Source: Asticcacaulis sp. AC466 (GTDB lineage Bacteria; Pseudomonadota; Alphaproteobacteria; Caulobacterales; Caulobacteraceae). Taken from it: a DNA stretch of 64,000 nucleotides. Location: NCBI RefSeq assembly GCF_000495815.1, contig NZ_AWGE01000007.1, forward strand, positions 62,001 through 126,000, given 5' to 3'. Below the pieces are notes generated by a model. The model saw nothing but the letters and a program-made list of their open reading frames with translations. It was not told the origin of the DNA and did not search any database. This document shows, piece by piece, positions 56,976-64,000 of this stretch. The translations under genes and the position numbers were made by a program. Position 1 is the stretch's first letter. Each line of letters begins with the position of its first letter.

Positions 56976-58757
56976 TCAGTTGACCTTTATCGGCATTTGC
57001 GTGCGGATGTGCAGTTCCTTCAACTGCTTGTCCTGTACGTCGGACGGGGCGGCCATCATCACGTCCTGTCCCTGTTGGTTCAACGGGAAGGCAATGACTT
57101 CGCGAATCGCCGTCTGACCGGCCAACAGCATCACGATGCGGTCGATGCCAGGGGCCAGACCGCCGTGCGGCGGGGCGCCGTACTTGAAGGCATTGAGCAT
57201 ACCGCCGAATTGCGACTCCACGAACGCTTCATCATAGCCGGCGATTTCAAACGCCTTCAGCATGATGTCCTGCTTGTGGTTACGAATCGCGCCGGAACAC
57301 AGTTCGTAGCCGTTGCAGACGATGTCGTATTGATAGGCCAGGATATCGAGCGGGTCCTTGGTCTGCAACGCCTCCATCTCGCCCTGCGGCATGGAGAACG
57401 GGTTGTGCGAGAAGTCGACCTTCTTTTCGTCTTCGTTATACTCGAACATCGGGAAATCGACGATCCAGCAGAACTTGAACTGGTCTTCGTCCACCAGATT
57501 CAGATCGGTGCCGACCTTGGTGCGCGCCAATCCCGCGAATTTATAGAAGACCTTCGGATCGCCCGCCACGAAGAAGGCAGCGTCACCCTGGCCCAGACCC
57601 AGCTTGCCCATGACAGCGGCGGTGCCTTCCTGTCCCAAGTTCTTGGCGATCGGTCCGCCCCATCCGCCTTGGTCCTCGCTCCAGAAGATATAGCCCAGGC
57701 CGGGTTGGCCCTCTCCCTGTGCCCAGGAATTCATGCGGTCGCAGAAGGCGCGCGAGCCACCCTTGGGCGCCGGGATGCCCCAGACCGCGTTCGACGACGT
57801 TTCCAGGATGCGGGCGAACAGGCCAAAGCCACCGCCACGGAATTCATCCGACACGTCCTGCATTTCGATCGGGTTACGCAGGTCCGGCTTGTCCGAACCG
57901 TATTTGGCAATCGATTCCTTGTAGGGAATGCGCACGAACGGATAGGACGAAACGCGCTTGCCTTCGCCGAATTCGGTAAACAGTCCATGCATCAGAGGCT
58001 CAATAGCCGCGAACACGTCTTCTTGCGTGACGAAGCTCATCTCGACGTCGAGCTGGTAAAATTCCAGGCTACGGTCAGCGCGCAGGTCTTCGTCGCGGAA
58101 ACAAGGCGCGATCTGGAAGTAACGGTCGAAACCGGACACCATCAGCAATTGCTTGAACTGCTGTGGCGCTTGCGGCAGGGCGTAGAACTTGCCGGCATGC
58201 AGGCGCGACGGCACCAGGAAGTCACGCGCGCCTTCCGGCGAAGACGCCGTCAGGATCGGCGTTTGATATTCCAGGAAACCCTGATCGACCATGCGCTGGC
58301 GAATGGAATGGATCACCTTCGACCGCAGGACAATGTTCTTGTGCAGCGTATCGCGGCGCAGGTCCAGGAAGCGGTTCTTCAGGCGGATTTCTTCGGGGTA
58401 TTCCGGCTCACCGAATACCGGCAGTGGCAGTTCTGCTGCCTCTGCAAGAACCTCGACGTCGCTGACATAGACTTCGACTTCGCCCGTCGGCAGGTTGGGA
58501 TTGATCGTCGTGCCATCGCGCGAAACGACCTTGCCATCGACACGGATAACGCTTTCGGCGCGCAAGCGCTCGACCTTGGCAAAACCGGGCGATGACGGAT
58601 CGAAAACCAGCTGGGTCAAACCGTAATGGTCGCGCAGGTCGATGAACAGCAGGCCGCCGTGGTCGCGCTTACGGTGAATCCAGCCCGAAAGGCGGGTTTG
58701 CGAACCGGCGTCGGAAGCGCGCAAGGCGCCACAGGTATGGGAGCGATAAATGTGCAT
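56976..58757 (-). CDS. aspS: Aspartyl-tRNA synthetase
   Basis: Class II synthetase, 593 residues. An N-terminal OB-fold anticodon domain ([25 protein letters not shown]), class II motif 2 ([18 protein letters not shown]), the GAD insert (about 290-420) and motif 3 ([16 protein letters not shown]) are intact. Alphaproteobacteria without AsnRS use a non-discriminating AspRS with GatCAB; I cannot tell which this is. The start at 58757 gives the usual MHIYRSH N terminus. It is divergent from hdaA, with 175 bases between. Confidence 0.95.
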   Translation of the reverse strand: MHIYRSHTCGALRASDAGSQTRLSGWIHRKRDHGGLLFIDLRDHYGLTQLVFDPSSPGFAKVERLRAESVIRVDGKVVSRDGTTINPNLPTGEVEVYVSDVEVLAEAAELPLPVFGEPEYPEEIRLKNRFLDLRRDTLHKNIVLRSKVIHSIRQRMVDQGFLEYQTPILTASSPEGARDFLVPSRLHAGKFYALPQAPQQFKQLLMVSGFDRYFQIAPCFRDEDLRADRSLEFYQLDVEMSFVTQEDVFAAIEPLMHGLFTEFGEGKRVSSYPFVRIPYKESIAKYGSDKPDLRNPIEMQDVSDEFRGGGFGLFARILETSSNAVWGIPAPKGGSRAFCDRMNSWAQGEGQPGLGYIFWSEDQGGWGGPIAKNLGQEGTAAVMGKLGLGQGDAAFFVAGDPKVFYKFAGLARTKVGTDLNLVDEDQFKFCWIVDFPMFEYNEDEKKVDFSHNPFSMPQGEMEALQTKDPLDILAYQYDIVCNGYELCSGAIRNHKQDIMLKAFEIAGYDEAFVESQFGGMLNAFKYGAPPHGGLAPGIDRIVMLLAGQTAIREVIAFPLNQQGQDVMMAAPSDVQDKQLKELHIRTQMPIKVN

Positions 58758-58932
58758 TTTGTAGCCAAAGGATATGGAATTTCGTTGCGCCCCAAGGCAC
58801 ATGATGCGGATTAGTTGTCAAGCCTTTTGCCGTTTGGCGGATCGGGCGCGCCTTTGAATTTACTCACAATCTGACCCTCTTATCCACCATGCGGTCATTG
58901 TCTTCGGCGGCCGGGCCTTCTACATTGGGTCC

Positions 58933-59604
58933 ATGTCCACGCAATTGCCGCTAGACCTCGAAGCCGCTGACCGCTTCAGCCGCGACAACTTCATCGCCAC
59001 CACGGAACTGGCGGCGCTGATGGGCGTACTGTTGCATCCCGATCAATGGTTGAGTCCGCATTTAATTTTGCTCGGCCCTGAAGGCAGCGGCAAGACGCAT
59101 CTGGGCCATATCTTCGCAGACACATCCGGGGGCCGGTTTCTGACCGCTGACGACACGCGTAGGCTTGACCCCGGTGCGCTGGAAGCCGTGACCTACGTCG
59201 TGGACGATGCGGAAGATGCGTCCGAAGAAGCCCTTTTTCATCTATGTAATCACGTCCAGAAAACAGCAAAACAGCTTGTTCTCCTTACGCAAAATCAACC
59301 CATTGCCTGGGATGTCCATCTGCCCGATCTGGCATCGCGACTGAACGCCATGCGCATCATGACCTTGCCTGAGCCGGACGAAGATTTACTCATAGCTATC
59401 CTCAACAAGCTGTTCGCGCAACGCGCCATTTCTCCGTCGCCGGATTTCATCGACTATATTGCGCGGCGCATGGACCGGTCGGTAGCGGCAGCACAAAAAA
59501 TTGTCACAGAACTTGAGCATTATGCCAACGGACGTCCGTTCAACCGGGCATTGGCAAAATCCTTTTTCGAGCAAAATTCCGATTTGTTCGACGCCGACAT
59601 GTAA
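58933..59604 (+). CDS. hdaA: DnaA regulatory inactivator HdaA
   Basis: A 223-residue DnaA-like AAA+ protein without the DNA-binding domain IV, which with the beta clamp promotes hydrolysis of ATP-DnaA and prevents over-initiation of replication. The clamp-binding motif QLPLDL is at residues 4-9, Walker A is GPEGSGKTHL, and sensor/arginine regions include LASRLNAMRI. In Caulobacter this protein is called HdaA. The ppk1 gene follows 89 bases on, a linkage seen in relatives. Confidence 0.92.
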   Translation: MSTQLPLDLEAADRFSRDNFIATTELAALMGVLLHPDQWLSPHLILLGPEGSGKTHLGHIFADTSGGRFLTADDTRRLDPGALEAVTYVVDDAEDASEEALFHLCNHVQKTAKQLVLLTQNQPIAWDVHLPDLASRLNAMRIMTLPEPDEDLLIAILNKLFAQRAISPSPDFIDYIARRMDRSVAAAQKIVTELEHYANGRPFNRALAKSFFEQNSDLFDADM

Positions 59605-59692
59605 TGGCGGACCAAAACGGGTAACCTTAATATAGTTCTTAAGAAATCGGCGCTAAATTCGCGCCAAACAGATTGATTTGATTGGCGAAGTG

Positions 59693-61927
59693 ATGATTGA
59701 TTCGAATATTGGCCTACAGACCGTGCCCAGCCCGCCATCTACGGACGACGCCCCCGCGGGCAGTCCGGCAAAGTTCGATTTCAGTCCCGATGTCCCCCTT
59801 GATCCGTCGCTCTATATCAACCGTGAACTGAGCTGGCTGGCCTTTAATCAGCGCGTCATCGAAGAATCAAAGAACCCTCGCCACCCATTGCTGGAACGTC
59901 TTCGCTTTCTATCCATCTCGGCGAACAACCTCGACGAATTCTACATGGTGCGCGTGGCCGGCTTGCAAGGCCAGGTGCGCGAAGGGGTCCGTGTCTTGTC
60001 CGGCGACGGCCACACACCGGCCGAACAGCTCGAAATGGTCAACACCGCCGCCAGCCAGTTAATGAGCAAGCAACAAGCGATATGGTCGCATATTCGCAAC
60101 CAACTGCACGATCACGGGCTGATCCTGCTGGCACCTAAGGATGTCAATAAGACCGACATGGCTTGGTTGGAGAAGCTTTACGACAATCAACTGTTCCCAG
60201 TTCTGACGCCTCTGGCTATCGATCCGGCACACCCCTTCCCCTTCATACCCAATCTGGGCTTCTCCATTGTCCTGAAGCTGCTGCGACGCAAGGACAACAA
60301 GACAATGTACGCGCTCGTACCGATCCCCACAGGCGTCAAGCGGTTCTGGGAGATTGAATCCACTGCGCGCAAGCCCGGCGATACGCGACGCAAGTTCATT
60401 AGCCTGGAAAACTTCGTCTCTCTTTTCCTGCACCAGTTGTTCCCAGGCTTCGATATCGTCTCGCGCGGCCTGTTTCGGATTTTGCGCGATTCAGATATCG
60501 AAATGGAGGAAGAAGCCGAAGACTTGGTGCGCGAATTCGAAGCGCTCATCAAACAACGTCGCCTGGGCTCGGTGGTCCGTGTCGAAATTGATTCGACCAT
60601 GCCGGACGACCTGCGCGCCTTTATCATTGGCCACCTGCATGCCAAATCCGAAGACGTTGTGAATATTACCGGCATTCTGGGTATGGCTGAGGTGTCCCAA
60701 CTGATTCCGCGCGACCGCAATGACCTGAAGTTCAAGCCATTTGAGCCCCGTTTTCCAGAACGTATTCGCGATAATGGCGGCGATGTTTTTGGTGCCATTC
60801 GAGAAAAGGACATCCTTGTCCACCACCCGTTCGAAAGCTTCGATGCTGTGGTTCAGTTCCTGCGCCAGGCGGCGCGTGATCCGGACGTCATCGCGATCAA
60901 GCAAACCCTGTACCGAACGTCCAAGGATTCGCCGATCGTCGCGGCTTTGATTGAAGCGGCCGAACAGGGCAAGAACGTTACCGCCCTGGTTGAGATCAAG
61001 GCACGTTTCGACGAAGAAGCCAACCTGCGCTGGGCGCGGGCAATGGAACGGGCTGGCGTCCACGTTGTTTATGGTTTCGTGGAGTATAAGACCCACGCCA
61101 AGCTGTCGGTCGTTGTCCGGCGTGAAGGTGAGTCGTTGCGGACCTATTGTCATTTCGGCACCGGCAACTACCATCCGATCACGGCCAAGATATACACCGA
61201 CCTCTCGCTCTTCACGGCCAATCCGGAACTGGGTCGTGACGCCATGCGCGTCTTCAACTTCATCACCGGCTACGCACGCCCTGAGATGATGGAAAAGCTG
61301 TACTTCTCACCCGTTACCTTGAAGCCCGGCCTTATTCATCTGATCGATCAGGAAATTATCAACGCCAAAGCGGGTAAGCCGGCTCAGATATGGGCCAAGC
61401 TGAATGCGCTGGTAGATCCGGCGATCATCAAGAAACTCTATCAGGCCAGCCAGGCCGGCGTGCAGATCGACCTGATTATCCGTGGCATCTGTTGCCTGCG
61501 GCCGGGAGTCCCTGGGGTGTCGGAAAACATTCGGGTCAAATCCATTGTCGGACGTTTCCTGGAACATTCCCGAATCGTTTGTTTCGCCAACGGCCATGCC
61601 TTGCCATCCGATCAGGCGCGCGTGTTCATTTCCTCGGCCGACTGGATGAGCCGTAACCTCGATCGTCGCGTCGAAGTCATGATTCCGGTTGAAAACCCCA
61701 CCGTTCACCGCCAGGTCCTGGACCAGATCATGGTCGCCAACCTCAATGACGAAGCTCAGACGTGGTCGCTGCAATCAAACGGCACCTACCATCGCCTCGA
61801 TGTCAGCCACCTAGATAAGCCGTTCTCAGCCCACGACTATTTCATGACTAACCCGTCCCTCTCAGGACGCGGGCGCGGCGTCAAGGACCTGCCTCAGGCC
61901 TTCGACCACGTCGGCGCCCGTAAGTAG
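59693..61927 (+). CDS. ppk1: Polyphosphate kinase 1
   Basis: Enzyme that makes polyphosphate from ATP, membrane-associated. The 744-residue protein has [16 protein letters not shown] in the N domain, [19 protein letters not shown], the [15 protein letters not shown] segment containing the autophosphorylated histidine, and [25 protein letters not shown] start at ATG 59693; TTG 59678 would add five residues. ppx follows on the same strand 91 bases on, giving synthesis and breakdown of polyphosphate together, which matters for stress and cell-cycle control in Caulobacter. Confidence 0.95.
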   Translation: MIDSNIGLQTVPSPPSTDDAPAGSPAKFDFSPDVPLDPSLYINRELSWLAFNQRVIEESKNPRHPLLERLRFLSISANNLDEFYMVRVAGLQGQVREGVRVLSGDGHTPAEQLEMVNTAASQLMSKQQAIWSHIRNQLHDHGLILLAPKDVNKTDMAWLEKLYDNQLFPVLTPLAIDPAHPFPFIPNLGFSIVLKLLRRKDNKTMYALVPIPTGVKRFWEIESTARKPGDTRRKFISLENFVSLFLHQLFPGFDIVSRGLFRILRDSDIEMEEEAEDLVREFEALIKQRRLGSVVRVEIDSTMPDDLRAFIIGHLHAKSEDVVNITGILGMAEVSQLIPRDRNDLKFKPFEPRFPERIRDNGGDVFGAIREKDILVHHPFESFDAVVQFLRQAARDPDVIAIKQTLYRTSKDSPIVAALIEAAEQGKNVTALVEIKARFDEEANLRWARAMERAGVHVVYGFVEYKTHAKLSVVVRREGESLRTYCHFGTGNYHPITAKIYTDLSLFTANPELGRDAMRVFNFITGYARPEMMEKLYFSPVTLKPGLIHLIDQEIINAKAGKPAQIWAKLNALVDPAIIKKLYQASQAGVQIDLIIRGICCLRPGVPGVSENIRVKSIVGRFLEHSRIVCFANGHALPSDQARVFISSADWMSRNLDRRVEVMIPVENPTVHRQVLDQIMVANLNDEAQTWSLQSNGTYHRLDVSHLDKPFSAHDYFMTNPSLSGRGRGVKDLPQAFDHVGARK

Positions 61928-62018
61928 GTGTAGCGCAAGTCATTGTGATTAATAATATAGGACTGGTCAAAGGGAGCCAAACGCGTTAGCGGAAGGCTGT
62001 CTTTTGTATCGGGAACGG

Positions 62019-63503
62019 ATGAGTTTGAATTATAATACCGCTGTCATCGATATCGGCTCGAATTCTGTTCGTCTGGTTATTTACCGCGTCGAAGGTCGGT
62101 CTATATGGCCCGTTTTCAACGAAAAGGTCTTGGCGGGGCTCGGGAGAGATTTGAAAAGCATCGGCGCCCTGCACAAGGGCGGGATGAGGGAAAGTCTTAT
62201 CGCGCTGCGCCGGTTCAAGGCCATCCTAGAATCCTACGATCTTAACGGCGTTCATGTCGTCGCAACCGCCGCCATCCGTGAAGCGAGCGATGGTCCGGAA
62301 TTTGTCGCTGAAGTGCAGCGCCAGACGGGCTTCCAGATCCGCGTACTGACCGGCGCCGAAGAGGCCTACTATTCCGCCCAGGGCGTTCGCTGCGGCCATG
62401 CCGATGCGCGCGGCGTCGTCGGTGATCTCGGCGGTTCAAGCCTTGAGCTGATCCTTCTCGATGGCGAGGCTCTGGGCCAGGGCATTACCCTTCCGCTTGG
62501 CCCGTTTGCGCTGGGCGCGCCGAAGCCTATAGAGACTGACAAGACTTACGATCTTATCAAAAGCCGTCTGGTGCCGCTCGAAGGCCGCTTCCATAATGCG
62601 CAGTTTCACGCCGTGGGCGGCGCCTGGCGTAATTTGGCGCTTATCTGGATGCAGAAGCAGAATTATCCGCTTCACGTCATTCAGCAATTTGAATTGCCGG
62701 CCCGCGAAGCTCTGTCCATATCGCGTTTGATCGCCAGCCAGTCTCCGTCCTCCCTGGAAAAAATCCCCGGTGTGTCGAAGCGTCGGCTGGAAAACATTTC
62801 CTATGCCGCCCTCGTGTTGCAGGGGCTGATCGAAATTCTCAAATTTGATACCCTGTGCTTCTCGGCATATGGTCTGCGGGAGGGCCTGTTGTTCGACGAA
62901 TTCAGCCCCGCGCGTCAGCAGGAAGACCCGCTGATTGCCGGCTGCGCCGCGCTCGGGCATCGTCTGGGAATAAACGACGATCTGGGGCCAAACCTGGCGA
63001 ACTGGGCCAATGAGTTTTACGACAGCGTCGATACGTTTTTGATCGAACGGCCATCGCAAAAACTGATCCGCGCCGCCGCCCAGTTGTCGGATATTGGTGC
63101 GCGCCTCCACCCCGATCATCGCGCAGATCTCGCCTGCGATCAGGTCCTGCGCGCGCCGATCGCGGGGCAAAACCATGAGGAGCGTGTGTTCCTGGCTTGC
63201 GCGACCTATACCCGCTACAGCGGCGATCCCTATACGAAAGAACCCATACTGGTCAGTCGCATCCTCGGTGAAGACATGTTACAGCGGGCCACGAAGCTGG
63301 GGCTGTTACTTCGCCTGGGTTGCGACTTATCGGCAAAGTCTGCGAAACTACTCAGTCATGCGCATATTCGCCAACAGGACCTGCAACTGGTGCTGAGCGC
63401 GAAGTCGGGTTGGGAAGATTTGTTGCTCGGCGAACAGACGCGGCGACGGGCCCGCGCCCTGGCTCAGGCGCTGAAACTCAACCTGAATATTATTACCTAT
63501 TAG
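62019..63503 (+). CDS. ppx: Exopolyphosphatase (Ppx/GppA family)
   Basis: Sugar-kinase-fold phosphatase, 494 residues, degrading polyphosphate or pppGpp. The N-terminal phosphate-binding loops AVIDIGSNSVRLVIY and VVATAAIREASDG, the GDLGGSSLELI loop and a C-terminal HD-like helical region (about 310-494) are present. The start at ATG 62019 has GGGA upstream. It is downstream of ppk1 and convergent with rnd. Whether it prefers polyphosphate or pppGpp cannot be told from sequence. Confidence 0.92.
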   Translation: MSLNYNTAVIDIGSNSVRLVIYRVEGRSIWPVFNEKVLAGLGRDLKSIGALHKGGMRESLIALRRFKAILESYDLNGVHVVATAAIREASDGPEFVAEVQRQTGFQIRVLTGAEEAYYSAQGVRCGHADARGVVGDLGGSSLELILLDGEALGQGITLPLGPFALGAPKPIETDKTYDLIKSRLVPLEGRFHNAQFHAVGGAWRNLALIWMQKQNYPLHVIQQFELPAREALSISRLIASQSPSSLEKIPGVSKRRLENISYAALVLQGLIEILKFDTLCFSAYGLREGLLFDEFSPARQQEDPLIAGCAALGHRLGINDDLGPNLANWANEFYDSVDTFLIERPSQKLIRAAAQLSDIGARLHPDHRADLACDQVLRAPIAGQNHEERVFLACATYTRYSGDPYTKEPILVSRILGEDMLQRATKLGLLLRLGCDLSAKSAKLLSHAHIRQQDLQLVLSAKSGWEDLLLGEQTRRRARALAQALKLNLNIITY

Positions 63504-63541
63504 AGCGCTTTCTGAAAAGTGCGATCGTCGGAGAGCGCTCT
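63502..63541. repeat. AGAGCGCT palindrome spanning the ppx-rnd junction
   Basis: AGAGCGCT (63502-63509) and AGCGCTCT (63534-63541) form an 8-bp inverted repeat around 24 bases, overlapping the ppx stop codon and the rnd stop codon. The arms resemble the ends of the palindromic element at 35871-35912. It could act as a bidirectional terminator stem or be a repeat remnant. Confidence 0.5.
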
Positions 63542-64000
63542 TAGTCCAGTTCAACAACCTCGACCTTGGTGCCGTTTAACACCAGGGCCAGTTCGCCCCG
63601 CTTGAGGCGGAGCGCGTCGTCACCAAATACCGATTTGCGCCAGCCTTCCAGAGCCGGCACCTTCGCCTTGTCATCCAGGGCGATCTTTTCCAAATCGGAC
63701 ACCGTTGCTATGAGTTTGGGCGCTACGCCCTCCTCTTCGCAGCGAATGCGCAGTAGCACCTTCAGAAGTTCGACGACCGATGCAGGCACCTGAACGGGCG
63801 GCGCCGACTTTTCGACCTTAGGCGCAAAGGCTTCCGGGTTTTTCAACACGTTCCGGATGATTTCCGCCAGATCAAGACCGAATTTCGACGCCCCGAACCC
63901 TTTAGAGGTTGATCTTAGGTGATCGAAAGCTCCGGGATCGGTCGGCATCTGAGTGGCAATCTCATCTATGCCCTCATCTTTGAGTATCCGCCCGCGAGGC
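63541..64000 (-). CDS. rnd: Ribonuclease D, C-terminal part (continues beyond window)
   Basis: 3' portion of rnd, reading leftward from beyond the window edge. The visible 152 residues begin PRGRILKDEGIDEIATQMPT, the linker and first HRDC domain of RNase D, and go on to the second HRDC-like region (about 80-130) with VELLKVLLRIRCEEEGVAPKLIA. The DEDD exonuclease domain must lie outside the window. RNase D matures tRNA 3' ends. The frame is open through the last base. Confidence 0.9.
   Translation of the reverse strand, partial: PRGRILKDEGIDEIATQMPTDPGAFDHLRSTSKGFGASKFGLDLAEIIRNVLKNPEAFAPKVEKSAPPVQVPASVVELLKVLLRIRCEEEGVAPKLIATVSDLEKIALDDKAKVPALEGWRKSVFGDDALRLKRGELALVLNGTKVEVVELD

Noticed and set aside
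56838-58595. Very long open frame (585 codons) on the plus strand opposite aspS
   Set aside because: It lies antisense within aspS, which has all class II synthetase motifs; the product is His/Arg/Val-rich with no family pattern, typical of the reverse frame of a GC-rich gene.
59627-59642. TTAA pair upstream of ppk1 resembling a CtrA box
   Set aside because: The half-sites are 8 bases apart; CtrA sites need 7 (TTAA-N7-TTAA).

Overview
The window is a stretch of core chromosome from an alphaproteobacterium, most likely a member of the Caulobacterales. Sequence GC, judged by eye, is near 57-60 percent, lower than Caulobacter itself, so a relative such as Asticcacaulis is a reasonable guess (inference). 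Supporting signs are an iscR/suf operon with two cysteine desulfurases, an RNase E with an acidic insertion in its S1 domain, a NDUFA12/DUF2155 gene pair, an M23 peptidase overlapping a bactofilin gene, and a short HdaA-type DnaA inactivator. I see no prophage, insertion sequence, CRISPR array, secretion or defence island.

Layout: 0-7 kb holds clpP and tig (proteostasis) with small accessory genes, a C4-dicarboxylate symporter and an AraC regulator. 7-11.2 kb is the nitrogen module: tRNA-Leu(UAG), a candidate sigma-54 promoter, glnB, glnA and amtB. 11.8-18.4 kb carries a TorF-type outer-membrane protein, parE, a DEAD-box helicase, a GGDEF protein and a PlsC-like acyltransferase. 18.4-25.2 kb is one leftward Fe-S operon, iscR, iscS-like, sufB, sufC, sufD, sufS, sufT, sufA, with a strong candidate IscR operator over its promoter. 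25.3-28.9 kb has a hydrolase-like protein, a lipoprotein, anmK and tyrS.

29-42 kb is rich in envelope functions: a 1405-residue AsmA-like protein, a peroxiredoxin, the M23-bactofilin pair, a YihY-like membrane protein, prfB with a programmed +1 frameshift, PBP1A and an AmiC-type amidase. 42-53.3 kb has rne with a long leader, an M48 peptidase, a DsbA-like protein, thiS-thiG, aroQ-accB-accC, a truncated isochorismatase-like remnant, aat, DUF2155 and NDUFA12. 53.5-64 kb has a ribonucleotide-reductase-like protein without the catalytic motifs, a secreted pentapeptide-repeat protein, aspS, hdaA, ppk1, ppx and the 3' part of rnd.

The most noteworthy items are the class II ribonucleotide reductase pseudoenzyme (53556-56351), the IscR with widely separated cysteine ligands and its operator, the prfB recoding site, the M23-bactofilin overlap and a two-hairpin palindromic repeat at 35871-35970. 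Nothing here is a clear new multi-gene system; the pseudoenzyme with its secreted pentapeptide-repeat neighbour is the best candidate for undescribed biology.
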